DNA from: Bordetella parapertussis
Lineage (GTDB): Bacteria > Pseudomonadota > Gammaproteobacteria > Burkholderiales > Burkholderiaceae_B
Direction of reading: 5' to 3'
DNA length: 34,492 bases
NCBI GenBank assembly: GCA_943331855.1
Contig: CALQNE010000009.1
Coordinates: 1-34,492, forward strand
Shown: piece after piece, positions 1-8,544 of the stretch
Layout of the letters: the number at the start of each line of letters is the position of its first letter
Position numbering within the stretch: position 1 is the first letter of the stretch
The notes under the pieces: model-generated
Databases searched by the model: none
What the model saw: only the letters and a program-made list of their open reading frames with translations
What the model was told of the DNA's origin: nothing
Program-made: the position numbers and the translations under genes

Positions 1-938
1 ATCCAATGCCGCAGTGGGTGCTCTGAGAGCCCTTCACAGACAGAAATCGACTGGATCGGGTTCAGTACACCCGCTAAGGCTGCACTAGAAAAATCTGTAC
101 GCGTTTTAGCGAGTAATTTCTGGTGGACCGCTGTCGCCTGCTGTACGCTTGAAAACCCAACAAAAAGGCAGGCACCTGACCCCGTCATGCGAGCTTTCAA
201 ACCAGCTTGTTCAAGCCAGTCGACTGCCTGACGTACAACGGGATAGCGTTTCAATACAACGGGCTGTAAATCATTGCGGCCAAAATCCTGCGGAAAACTT
301 GATTTTTGATCAATTTCAACGCAAAACTCGTCAAAGAGTTTGACCCCAGAAAAGTCCGTCATTTTGACCGGATCGGTGTCTCTTGTCAAATCCGGATCCC
401 CGAAAACAGCAACGGTTGGCACGCTTTGAGCAGGCTGAACCACGACGTAAGACCGTTCGGGCAACGACAGGGGTGTCAGTTGCTCGCCAATTCCCTGAGC
501 GAAGGCATTTTGGCCCGAGATAAAGACGGGGACATCAGCGCCCAGTGTGAGCCCCAGTTGCATCAGTGCCCCGCGACTCAGTCCGGTACCCCAGAGTCGA
601 TTTAGACCTATCAGGACGGTCGCAGCATCGCTCGAGCCTCCGCCCAAGCCCCCGCCCGCTGGAATATTTTTATTCACCCTGATTTGAGCACCATGCTTGG
701 TGCCAGTTTGCGCCTGCAACGCGCGCGCTGCCCGCACCACCAGATCTTCGTCGTGCGGCACCCCAAGCATATCGGTTTCACGCACAATTTTGCCGTCAGG
801 ACGCACGTCAAGATCAATGCGATCAGCCAGGTCAATCAACCTGAACACGGTTTGCAATAGATGATAGCCATCTGAGCGACGTCCAACGACGTGCAAAAAC
901 AGATTCAGTTTAGCGGGTGCAGGCAGGTCGTACAGCAC
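1..938 (-). CDS. ispE: 4-diphosphocytidyl-2-C-methyl-D-erythritol kinase, 3' end cut by the window
   Basis: IspE phosphorylates CDP-methylerythritol with ATP in the cytoplasmic MEP route to isoprenoids. Reading the minus strand from a GTG at 938 gives an open frame of 312 codons to the window edge with no stop. It begins L-Y-D-L-P-A-P-A-K-L-N-L and shows the GHMP-kinase ATP loop PAGGGLGGGSSDAA at about residues 93-107 and the late motif MTGSGACLF. The last residues read GLSEHPLRHW, typical of the family's extreme C-terminus, so only a few codons are probably missing. The start lies 2 nt after the lolB stop, which implies translational coupling in a TPR-lolB-ispE operon. The GTG start is chosen because no ATG lies near and the family N-terminus begins here. 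Not broken: the frame is continuous. Confidence 0.9.
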   Translation of the reverse strand, partial: MLYDLPAPAKLNLFLHVVGRRSDGYHLLQTVFRLIDLADRIDLDVRPDGKIVRETDMLGVPHDEDLVVRAARALQAQTGTKHGAQIRVNKNIPAGGGLGGGSSDAATVLIGLNRLWGTGLSRGALMQLGLTLGADVPVFISGQNAFAQGIGEQLTPLSLPERSYVVVQPAQSVPTVAVFGDPDLTRDTDPVKMTDFSGVKLFDEFCVEIDQKSSFPQDFGRNDLQPVVLKRYPVVRQAVDWLEQAGLKARMTGSGACLFVGFSSVQQATAVHQKLLAKTRTDFSSAALAGVLNPIQSISVCEGLSEHPLRHW

Positions 939-940
939 GG

Positions 941-1534
941 CTAATCGATGACCAGTCGAACAGAAATATTACGGCCAGCTTCGACGCGCAGCAAACTGAT
1001 CAAACGAGGGCCCACGGCATCAAAATTAGAAAGCCGGGCAGTCCAACCCGCTTGCTCAAACGAGACGATTCGACCCTGAGCGTCTTGCTCTAGCACGCGC
1101 ATGCCAGGCAACGACTGCGTCTGCATCCGAAACCAACTGCGCAAGCCCTGCACAGGCATCTTTTGCCCAAGCACCTGTTCGATCAAGTCATCAGGCGTTG
1201 AGGCCCGTATGATTTCTCCGTTGGCGCGCTCAAGCGTCGCGCCTTGAGCAAGCACGCTGACGCGCGCCAAGATACTGCCAAACGGATTGGTCAACTCTAA
1301 GGTCAGTTGTGCGCCCGAGTCGCGCCACACAAAGCCACCTTGAACCGCCTCGGGAGCCTGATTGAGGACTTCAGTTTTAGCGGCAAAACGTCCGTGACGC
1401 GCTAGCGCACCATCAACCGACCCCACGCGCTCGGGCGGGGCTTGTGTTGCACAACCGGCAAGCGCCAAGAGGGTAACCGCAAGAAACTGCATTACCCTTG
1501 AACGCAGTCGTGTAGCAACCGCAACTCGCCTCAA
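941..1534 (-). CDS. lolB: Outer-membrane lipoprotein insertion protein LolB
   Basis: LolB receives lipoproteins from the periplasmic carrier LolA and inserts them into the outer membrane. The 197-residue product has a basic N-terminus, a hydrophobic stretch and a lipobox L-A-G-C ending at about residue 28, so it is itself a lipoprotein. The mature part has the weakly conserved LolB pattern: a GGFVWRDSG segment, an LELTNPFG strand and a hydrophobic C-terminus. The family runs about 190-210 residues. Its ATG overlaps the upstream TPR gene's TGA (ATGA, 1531-1534), and ispE follows 2 nt after its stop; lolB-ispE adjacency is common in beta- and gammaproteobacteria and supports the call. A second in-frame Met at residue 15 would still leave a usable signal peptide, so the exact start is uncertain. 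Confidence 0.88.
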   Translation of the reverse strand: MRRVAVATRLRSRVMQFLAVTLLALAGCATQAPPERVGSVDGALARHGRFAAKTEVLNQAPEAVQGGFVWRDSGAQLTLELTNPFGSILARVSVLAQGATLERANGEIIRASTPDDLIEQVLGQKMPVQGLRSWFRMQTQSLPGMRVLEQDAQGRIVSFEQAGWTARLSNFDAVGPRLISLLRVEAGRNISVRLVID

Positions 1535-3366
1535 AGTCGAACCCCAAAGCGCTTAACAGTTTCTAATAACGTCGCATTATCAGGCTCTTTGGCTGCACCT
1601 TTTTTCCAGATCTCTTTGGCTGCATCTTGTTGACCCAACTGCCATAACGCTTCACCCAGGTGGGCTGCAATATCAGCCTCTGGGCGAATCCGGTAGGCTT
1701 TTTCTAGGTACTGCGCCGCGGCGGCATAGTCGCCCAGGCGAAACTTAACCCAACCCATACTGTCCATGATGAAGGGATCATTCGGTGCAATTTCAAGCGC
1801 CCGCGTAATCAAACGAAGCGCTTCAGGAAGACGTTGATTACGATCCGCCAATGAATACCCGAGTGCGTTATACGAGTGGGCGTGACCAGGGTCGAGCGCC
1901 ATCACTTCTCTAAACAAGCGCTCAGCGTCATTCATTTGATGATTGCGCTCGTAGAGCATCGCTAACTCGTATTTAATTTCGACCGTATCCGGCAGCTGAA
2001 CGTTCGCCGCAGAGAGCCGCCTGATCGCTTCAACCAAACGATTCGCGTCACGCAAAATCTGCGCCCCGACTGAGGCCGTCAGGATCTGCTCTTCTGTGGT
2101 TTGCGGATCACTTGCATCAAGTACGACAAGCGCTTCGTCAGTACGCCCTTGCTGTGCTCGAATGGCCGCTTGACGCACGCGCGCATTGTGGCGCGCTGCC
2201 GGCTCTTCAATTTTGTCTAATATTTTGACTGCATCGTCAAAAAAACCTTGCTCTTGCGCAATCCGGGAAAGCAACTGATAGGCATCGGTTAATGCGGTCG
2301 TGGCATCACTTGCGCCAGCAGGCGCAGCGCTTTCCCGTTGCGTTTGCACACTAATAAATTGCTCAAGCAGGCTGCGGGACTCGGGCAAGCGCTTGGCCCG
2401 ATAGGCGATCTGCGCTTGCATGAACATCAGGTCGAAATCTTCAGGTGCCAACTTTGCCATGGCAACCAGCTCTGCCATGGCCAGATCGAACTCGCGCCGC
2501 TCGGCCCACTGTGTCGCCATGAGCACGCGCAAACGTCGCGCGTTCGGATGGGCCGCTGCAAAACCCTGGGCATCTTTAAAGGCCTGTGGCGCATCAACCG
2601 CCAACCCGTACTCAAACACACGCATCGCCGCATCTTCAGATCGTGGTGCCCGGTTTAACGCCGCCTTGGCCGCGCTCAAGGCACGCGGGGCATCACCTGC
2701 CGCCCGCGCAAGGTCTGCCACTGCGATATGCGCCGGCAGCGTATCGCGCGCATTACTTTCTTGCAAAACACTGATTAAGATCGAAAGCCCTGCCCGCTTA
2801 TCCGGCACGCGACCCAAGATCGCCATTGCCTGCCCGATCGCGGCGGTTTTGTCGGTTGCTTCATCAATTTTTTTACGCAAAGCCGTGGTCAAGCCACTCG
2901 TCTGGCCCGCGGCAGCCGAGAGTGTCATCTCGGTTGACACTGCCTCAGCGTCGTCTGGCTCAAAACGCAGCCAGAGACGAGAGGCCTCAAGCGCGCCCCC
3001 CAAATTGCCGCCCGCCAAATAAAATTCGAGCGCGCGACGCGCCAACCGCACGTCACCTACTTCTTTGGCGAGATCCAGCATTGTTTTACCCGCGGGGATA
3101 AACGCCGAACGCTGCGCAGAGAGTTCAGCCGCAAGCACTCTAAAAATAATATTTGAGGTGAGCGTGACCTCGGGCAACTGCCCGGCGCGAACCCGAATTT
3201 CTTCAGACTCTGGGGCAAGCGGCTTAATTTCAAGGGGCGAGGCCTGCGACACCCCTTTGGTTGGCCCGCTTTGCGCGCACCCGCCTGCCGCCCACACGAC
3301 GCCAAAAAGGCTTAGGTACAGGGTGAAAGAAACCTTCTTAAAACAACATTTAAACAACGACTTCAC
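1531..3366 (-). CDS. Tetratricopeptide-repeat lipoprotein
   Basis: A 611-residue protein with a lysine-rich N-terminus, one hydrophobic segment and a lipobox-like A-G-G-C at about residues 27-30, so probably a lipoprotein exposed to the periplasm. The rest is alpha-helical and rich in Ala, Leu, Arg and Glu. TPR units are clearest in the last 180 residues, for example around YNALGYSLADRNQRLPEAL and DSMGWVKFRLGDYAAAAQYL. Such TPR proteins are regularly found just upstream of lolB-ispE in Burkholderiales. The exact role is not known; TPR domains mediate protein-protein contacts, and an envelope assembly role is an inference from the operon. It is the first gene of the operon, divergent from mutM, and overlaps lolB by 4 nt. 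Confidence 0.85.
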   Translation of the reverse strand: MKSLFKCCFKKVSFTLYLSLFGVVWAAGGCAQSGPTKGVSQASPLEIKPLAPESEEIRVRAGQLPEVTLTSNIIFRVLAAELSAQRSAFIPAGKTMLDLAKEVGDVRLARRALEFYLAGGNLGGALEASRLWLRFEPDDAEAVSTEMTLSAAAGQTSGLTTALRKKIDEATDKTAAIGQAMAILGRVPDKRAGLSILISVLQESNARDTLPAHIAVADLARAAGDAPRALSAAKAALNRAPRSEDAAMRVFEYGLAVDAPQAFKDAQGFAAAHPNARRLRVLMATQWAERREFDLAMAELVAMAKLAPEDFDLMFMQAQIAYRAKRLPESRSLLEQFISVQTQRESAAPAGASDATTALTDAYQLLSRIAQEQGFFDDAVKILDKIEEPAARHNARVRQAAIRAQQGRTDEALVVLDASDPQTTEEQILTASVGAQILRDANRLVEAIRRLSAANVQLPDTVEIKYELAMLYERNHQMNDAERLFREVMALDPGHAHSYNALGYSLADRNQRLPEALRLITRALEIAPNDPFIMDSMGWVKFRLGDYAAAAQYLEKAYRIRPEADIAAHLGEALWQLGQQDAAKEIWKKGAAKEPDNATLLETVKRFGVRL

Positions 3367-3427
3367 GCTACCCGTCCAGTTGGTGGCACAATCATCCGAC
3401 TTCTTCTCTAGATGTTAGCACTCACCC

Positions 3428-4255
3428 ATGCCAGAACTACCTGAAGTTGAAACAACTCGTCGAGGAATTGACGCCGTTGCAACAGGTCAACGGTTAAAAC
3501 GACTGGTGATCCACGAGAGCCGTATGCGCTGGCCAATTCCGGCCGACTTGCCGCAACAGGTTCAGGGGCAAGTCGTGCGCGCCTGCCTGCGCCGCGGCAA
3601 GTACCTTTTGCTAGAGTTTGACCAAGGCACGCAACTGATTCACCTTGGCATGTCTGGGTCGCTGCGTAGCGTCTTGAAAGGTGAGTTATTGCGCAAGCAC
3701 GACCATGTTGAATGGGAGTTTGGCCACGTCACACTGCGCCTGCACGACCCGCGTCGGTTTGGTGCGGTGCTGTGGCACCCTAAAACGGATGGCCCCGTTG
3801 AGCAGCACCCTTTGCTTAGCAAACTGGGGATCGAGCCCTTTGATCCCGCCTTTGATGCGGCCTACCTTCGGCGCGGCCTGATGGGACGACAGGTGTCGAT
3901 CAAACAAGCCTTGCTCGCGGGCGACGTGGTGGTAGGAGCGGGCAATATCTACGCATCCGAAAGCCTTTTTAGGGCACGCATCCATCCCAAAACGCAAGCG
4001 ACCCGCGTCTCCCTTGCTCGTTGCGCCCGCTTGGTTGACGCCATCCGTAACACCCTAAGCGATGCACTCGACTCAGGCGGCAGCACCTTGCGCGACTACG
4101 TCAACGCGACCGGTGAAGCCGGGGCTTATTTCACCTTGCACGCAGCGGTGTACGAGCGCGCAGGCCAACCCTGTAGAGTCTGTGCCAGCGGCATCAAACG
4201 TATGATGCAAGGCCAACGCGCAACCTATTTCTGTCCAACTTGCCAAAAAATTTAA
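3428..4255 (+). CDS. mutM: Formamidopyrimidine-DNA glycosylase
   Basis: MutM (Fpg) removes 8-oxoguanine and formamidopyrimidines from DNA and nicks the abasic site. The protein starts MPELPEVETTRRG, giving the catalytic Pro2 and Glu3 after Met removal; a LRRGKYLLLEF strand carries the conserved active-site Lys; GAGNIYASE lies in the helix-two-turn-helix. The C-terminus has a zinc finger CxxC-x16-CxxC (CRVC ... CPTC). At 275 residues it is full length. It is divergent from the TPR-lolB-ispE operon, with about 60 nt between. In Bordetella-type genomes I recall mutY following mutM; here fumarylacetoacetase follows 9 nt later. Confidence 0.96.
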   Translation: MPELPEVETTRRGIDAVATGQRLKRLVIHESRMRWPIPADLPQQVQGQVVRACLRRGKYLLLEFDQGTQLIHLGMSGSLRSVLKGELLRKHDHVEWEFGHVTLRLHDPRRFGAVLWHPKTDGPVEQHPLLSKLGIEPFDPAFDAAYLRRGLMGRQVSIKQALLAGDVVVGAGNIYASESLFRARIHPKTQATRVSLARCARLVDAIRNTLSDALDSGGSTLRDYVNATGEAGAYFTLHAAVYERAGQPCRVCASGIKRMMQGQRATYFCPTCQKI

Positions 4256-4264
4256 ACAAAGAAT

Positions 4265-5584
4265 ATGACTCATCTCAACGAAACGCACGACCCCGCCCTC
4301 AGCAGCTGGCTCGCGAGCGCCAACGACGCAAAAATAGGATTTCCGGTTCAGCACTTGCCCTTTGCCGTGTTTCGTCGCGCCTCGAGCAAAGAAAAGTTTA
4401 GACCCGGGGTCGCACTGGGCGATCAAATTATTGATTTAGCCGAGTTGGCATTACGCCAACCCTTTTCCGGCTTGGCTGCTGAAGCGCTGAACACCTGTAC
4501 AGGGCCTACGCTCAATGCGCTGATGGCGCTGGGTAACAGCCATTGGTCTGCGCTCAGGCTCGCGCTTTCGCAGGCGACGCGTGCCGGCAGCGTGCTGCAA
4601 GCCGTCATCGAACCTCTTTTGGTGCCACAGGCTCAGGCTGAATATAGTTTGCCAGCACAAATTCGTGATTACACCGATTTTTATATCTCGATTTACCACG
4701 CGACCGCGGGCGGAAAAATTTCTCGCCCTGACGCGCCCCTGTTACCCAACTTTAAATGGCTGCCGATCGGGTATCACGGCCGCGCTTCGAGTGTCGTGAT
4801 CTCGGGGCATGACGTGGTACGCCCCGTTGGACAAGCACGCCCGGCAAGTGCAGGGCAACCACCCAGTTTTGGCCCTAGCCAGCGGCTTGACTTTGAACTT
4901 GAAATGGCGATGTTTGTCGGCCCTGGTAACGCGCAGGGCAAGCGCATCACGATCGATGAGGCCGATGAGCATATTTTTGGCGTATGCCTTCTCAATGATT
5001 GGTCAGCCCGCGATATTCAGGCTTGGGAAGTGCAGCCTCTGGGCCCTTTTTTAGCCAAGAGTTTTGCCACCACCATCTCTCCGTGGATCGTCACGCGCGA
5101 AGCGCTCGAGCCCTTTCGCCTGCCCTTTAACCGGCCTGCAACAGATCCTCAGCCCCTGCCTTATCTGATGAATGAAAGCGTTAAAAAAGGCGGCGTCTAT
5201 GACATCGGGCTCAAAGCCTTGATCTCGACAGAGCAATCACGGGCGGCCCGGCATGAGCCTGCCTTGCTGGCGCACAGCAACTTGTGCCACGCCTACTGGA
5301 CCTTGTCCCAACTGATTACGCATCACACTGTCAACGGCTGCAACTTACAACCCGGCGATTTGATTGGCACAGGCACCATGTCTGGCCCCAACCCCGATCA
5401 AGCCTTATCGTTCAACGAACTGAGCGTTGGCGCTACCCAGGCAGTCAAACTACCTTGGGGGCAAGAGCGCAAGTTTTTAGAAGACGGCGACGAGATTACC
5501 CTGCAAGCCGAGTGCACCAAACCCGGCTACCCCAGACTTAGCTTTGGCCAAGCCACCGGGAAAATACGGCCCGCCGTTGGGTAA
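4265..5584 (+). CDS. fahA: Fumarylacetoacetase
   Basis: This enzyme hydrolyses fumarylacetoacetate to fumarate and acetoacetate, the last step of tyrosine/homogentisate breakdown. The 439-residue product has the two-part FAH layout: an N-terminal SH3-like domain (about 1-130) and the catalytic FAH fold. Visible family motifs are DYTDFYISIYHATAGG with metal ligand Asp137 and catalytic His145, LPIGYHGRASSVV, the metal-binding DFELEMAMFVG, and NDWSARDIQAWE. The ATG lies 9 nt after the mutM stop, so the two are probably co-transcribed. No homogentisate dioxygenase or maleylacetoacetate isomerase gene is in the window; fahA is more often beside hmgA. It ends 6 nt short of the convergent FAD oxidase. 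Confidence 0.96.
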   Translation: MTHLNETHDPALSSWLASANDAKIGFPVQHLPFAVFRRASSKEKFRPGVALGDQIIDLAELALRQPFSGLAAEALNTCTGPTLNALMALGNSHWSALRLALSQATRAGSVLQAVIEPLLVPQAQAEYSLPAQIRDYTDFYISIYHATAGGKISRPDAPLLPNFKWLPIGYHGRASSVVISGHDVVRPVGQARPASAGQPPSFGPSQRLDFELEMAMFVGPGNAQGKRITIDEADEHIFGVCLLNDWSARDIQAWEVQPLGPFLAKSFATTISPWIVTREALEPFRLPFNRPATDPQPLPYLMNESVKKGGVYDIGLKALISTEQSRAARHEPALLAHSNLCHAYWTLSQLITHHTVNGCNLQPGDLIGTGTMSGPNPDQALSFNELSVGATQAVKLPWGQERKFLEDGDEITLQAECTKPGYPRLSFGQATGKIRPAVG

Positions 5585-5590
5585 GGTGAA

Positions 5591-7006
5591 CTAAGCCTGC
5601 AACACCTTCCCAGGGTTCATAATTCCCTGGGGATCGAGCGCCTTCTTGATCTGCTTCATGAGCGTCAGTTCGAGCGAGCTTTTATACCGCGTTAACTCGT
5701 CACGCTTGAGCTGACCCACCCCGTGCTCGGCGCTGATCGAACCTCCGTGCGCATGCACACTATCGTGCACCAATTGATACACGTCATACTGCTTGGCCAA
5801 CAATTGCTCTTCGGTCTGCTCAGGCGCACGGGCCACGTTGTAGTGCAGATTGCCGTCACCCAAGTGCCCAAACACAATGTGTTGAATGCCTGGAAACTTA
5901 ACCTGCAACGCCGCGTTGGTTGTTTTGACAAACGTGCTGATCAGCGAAATCGGAATCGATACATCGTGCTTGATGCTCTTGCCCAAACCTGCCTCGGCTA
6001 GCGGAATACTTTCGCGCAAGTGCCACATCGCTCGGCTTTGTGCGATCGACTCGGCAATCGCGGCATCTGTCACCAAACCATCTTCAATCGCTGCACCCAA
6101 CACCGCTTCAAAGCGACTTTGCGCGTGCTCAGCGCTTTCGCTATCAGACAACTCGAGTAGCGCATACCAAGGCGCTTGTGCAGACGGCCCCTCAAAAGGC
6201 AAACGCTGCTGCGGAAACAGCTTAACCACGGCTTGCAGCACCGTTCCCATCATGACTTCAAAACCTGTGAGCGAAGCGCCGAACCCAGCGCGCGCACGCG
6301 ACAGCACGGCCGTCGCATCTTCAAGCGTGTTCAGCGCCAGCATGGCCGTACATTGCGCCACAGGCAAGGGATACAACTTCAAGGTTGCAGCAGTGATGAT
6401 GCCCAGAGTACCTTCGCTTCCGATAAACAGGTCACGCAGGTCATACCCGGTATTGTCTTTACGCAAACCACGCAGGCCGTGCCAGATTTCACCTTCGGCC
6501 GTCACCACCTCAAGCCCAAGCGCCAGCTCTCGCGTATTGCCGTAGCGCAACACTTGCGTACCACCTGCATTGGTCGATAAATTGCCCCCGATTGTGCAGC
6601 TACCCTCAGCCGCCAAGCTCAACGGAAACAACCGCCCCGCCTCACGTGCAGCCGTTTGCACCGCCTGCAAAATACAGCCCGCTTCGACCGTCATCGTGTC
6701 ATTATCGGTATCAACTGAACGCACCCGATTCAAGCGCGCCAGCGAAAGCACCAAGGCATGGCCCGTTTCGTCGGGGGTCGCGCCACCGCACATGCTGGTG
6801 TTGCCTCCAGAAGGCACAATCGGAACCCTGTGTTTGGCGCACAAGCGCACGACCGCCGCAACCTCTTCAGTCGACCCAGGGCGCACCACAGCCAGGGCTT
6901 GCCCCCGATAGCGTCCACGCCAGTCAACCAGATATGGGGTGGCAGCCTCGCCCGTCAATACTTGAGCAGTGCCTAATAATTGTTCGAGTTCTGGCAAGAG
7001 GTTCAT
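5591..7006 (-). CDS. FAD-binding D-2-hydroxyacid dehydrogenase (D-2-hydroxyglutarate or D-lactate dehydrogenase type)
   Basis: A 471-residue FAD-linked oxidase of the GlcD/D-LDH/D2HGDH group, which oxidises a D-2-hydroxyacid and passes electrons to the respiratory chain or an electron-transfer flavoprotein. The N-terminal PCMH-type FAD domain shows VRPGSTEEVAAVVRLC, PSGGNTSMCGGA and GGNLSTNAGGTQVLRYGN. The segment KDNTGYDLRDLFIGSEGTLG is especially like D-2-hydroxyglutarate dehydrogenases. The C-terminal domain carries GHLGDGNLHYNV and ISAEHGVGQLKRD, the likely metal/substrate site, and ends DPQGIMNPGKVL as the family does. Substrate cannot be fixed from sequence; D-2-hydroxyglutarate is slightly favoured. 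It is a single-gene unit, divergent from pgm across 126 nt and convergent with fahA. Confidence 0.9.
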   Translation of the reverse strand: MNLLPELEQLLGTAQVLTGEAATPYLVDWRGRYRGQALAVVRPGSTEEVAAVVRLCAKHRVPIVPSGGNTSMCGGATPDETGHALVLSLARLNRVRSVDTDNDTMTVEAGCILQAVQTAAREAGRLFPLSLAAEGSCTIGGNLSTNAGGTQVLRYGNTRELALGLEVVTAEGEIWHGLRGLRKDNTGYDLRDLFIGSEGTLGIITAATLKLYPLPVAQCTAMLALNTLEDATAVLSRARAGFGASLTGFEVMMGTVLQAVVKLFPQQRLPFEGPSAQAPWYALLELSDSESAEHAQSRFEAVLGAAIEDGLVTDAAIAESIAQSRAMWHLRESIPLAEAGLGKSIKHDVSIPISLISTFVKTTNAALQVKFPGIQHIVFGHLGDGNLHYNVARAPEQTEEQLLAKQYDVYQLVHDSVHAHGGSISAEHGVGQLKRDELTRYKSSLELTLMKQIKKALDPQGIMNPGKVLQA

Positions 7007-7132
7007 TCGATTCTCTAAGTTTTTTAAATTGTAAGGGAGCTACCCGATATTGGCGCCTTGGATCGGCGATAATAAGCAAGGTAGTTTTCTTTAGCAAACC
7101 TGCGACCCCTTGGGTCTTCGGAGTTCATCGTC

Positions 7133-8521
7133 GTGCCAGCTATTTACTCATTCCCTCATGCCGCCTTTAAAGCCTATGATATCCGAGGCATTGTTCCCTC
7201 GGCGCTGAACCCAGAATTTGCTCAAGAACTTGGTCGTGGTTTGGCTGCACGGGCGCACAGCGCGGGCGTAACCACCATGATAGTTGGACGCGATGGTCGT
7301 ATCAGCAGCCCGTCGCTGGCAGCAGCCTTGCAGCAGGGCATGCGCGATGGTGGCATCAATACCATTGACGTGGGCGAAGTACCCACACCCTTAGTCTATT
7401 TTGCAGCCTACACCTTAAAAACAGGTTCGGGCGTGGCGGTCACCGGAAGCCATAATCCTCCAGACTACAACGGGTTCAAAATGATGATGGGCGGCGGCAC
7501 TTTGCACGGCGATGCCATCCTGGCCCTGCGTGACGAAGTCGCTGCAGGTCCAGCCCGCACCGCAAAAGCAGGTTCGGCAACCAGTATCGATATCCTGACG
7601 CCCTACCTTGCTCGTGTGCTGGGCGATGTCAAGCTCAGCCGCCCCATGAAAATCGCGATCGACTGCGGCAACGGTGTGGCCGGCGCAGTCGCCCCGCAAC
7701 TCTTTCGCGCGCTAGGCTGCGAAGTCACCGAATTATTTTGCGAAGTCGACGGCACCTTTCCCAATCATCACCCCGACCCGGCCGATCCACACAATCTTGA
7801 AGACCTCATTCGCTGCGTACAAACCACCGATTGCGAAATTGGCTTGGCGTTTGATGGCGATGGTGACCGCTTAGGTGTAGTCACTAAATCCGGTCAAATT
7901 ATCTGGCCTGATCGACAACTGATTCTGTACGCACGCGATGTGCTCACGCGCTGTCCAGGCCAAACCATTATTTATGACGTCAAATGCAGTCGCCATGTTG
8001 CGGTCGAGATTCGTGCCGCGGGCGGCGTACCGTTGATGTGGCAAACCGGCCATTCCTTGATCAAAGCCAAACTCGCTGAAACAGGCGCCCCCTTGGCGGG
8101 CGAGATGAGTGGGCATGTGTTCTTTAAAGAACGATGGTTCGGCTTTGATGACGGCCTGTACACCGGTTGCCGCCTGCTCGAGATTTTATCCAGATCCGCG
8201 AACCCTTCTGCGGTGCTTGAGGCGCTTCCTCAAGGCGTCTCGACGCCTGAGCTCAAGCTCGAAATGAACGAAGGCGAACCGCACGCATTGATTAAACGCT
8301 TGCAAACCGAAGGTGTGTTCAACGGCGCCACCGAAGTCATCAAAATAGATGGCTTGCGTGCGGATTACCCTGACGGCTTTGGCTTAGCGCGCGCGTCAAA
8401 CACAACTCCCGTCGTGGTCTTGCGCTTTGAGGGCGACACCTCTGAAGCCCTCACTCGCATTCAAAACGCTTTCCGTCAGCAGTTGTTAGCCCTTGCGCCT
8501 CATGTAACGCTTCCTTTTTAA
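7133..8521 (+). CDS. Phosphomannomutase/phosphoglucomutase (AlgC/ManB type)
   Basis: Interconverts hexose 6- and 1-phosphates, supplying mannose-1-P or glucose-1-P for surface polysaccharides. The 462-residue protein has the four-domain alpha-D-phosphohexomutase plan: AFKAYDIRGIVP at the N-terminus, the phosphoserine loop TGSHNPPDYNG with Ser106, the metal loop FDGDGDRLG near 240-246, the sugar loop GEMSGHVFFKERW, and the C-terminal phosphate-binding RASNTTPVVVLRFE. The start is GTG at 7133, preceded by a GGAG about 9 nt upstream; the family N-terminus begins here. It is followed closely by pgi, giving a two-gene sugar-phosphate operon. Whether mannose, glucose or both is the main substrate cannot be told. 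Confidence 0.94.
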   Translation: MPAIYSFPHAAFKAYDIRGIVPSALNPEFAQELGRGLAARAHSAGVTTMIVGRDGRISSPSLAAALQQGMRDGGINTIDVGEVPTPLVYFAAYTLKTGSGVAVTGSHNPPDYNGFKMMMGGGTLHGDAILALRDEVAAGPARTAKAGSATSIDILTPYLARVLGDVKLSRPMKIAIDCGNGVAGAVAPQLFRALGCEVTELFCEVDGTFPNHHPDPADPHNLEDLIRCVQTTDCEIGLAFDGDGDRLGVVTKSGQIIWPDRQLILYARDVLTRCPGQTIIYDVKCSRHVAVEIRAAGGVPLMWQTGHSLIKAKLAETGAPLAGEMSGHVFFKERWFGFDDGLYTGCRLLEILSRSANPSAVLEALPQGVSTPELKLEMNEGEPHALIKRLQTEGVFNGATEVIKIDGLRADYPDGFGLARASNTTPVVVLRFEGDTSEALTRIQNAFRQQLLALAPHVTLPF

Positions 8522-8544
8522 TTTCTTGTTTGCGAACAATGCTT

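Noticed and set aside
1..938. ispE as a pseudogene because no complete minus-strand frame is seen
   Set aside because: The frame is open without interruption from the GTG to the window edge; only the last codons fall outside.
2420..3022. 200-residue open frame on the plus strand
   Set aside because: Antisense to the TPR lipoprotein gene; low-complexity Ala/Ser/Arg composition and no family resemblance.
5886..6545. 219-residue open frame on the plus strand
   Set aside because: Antisense to the FAD-linked dehydrogenase, whose motifs are complete; no recognisable domain.
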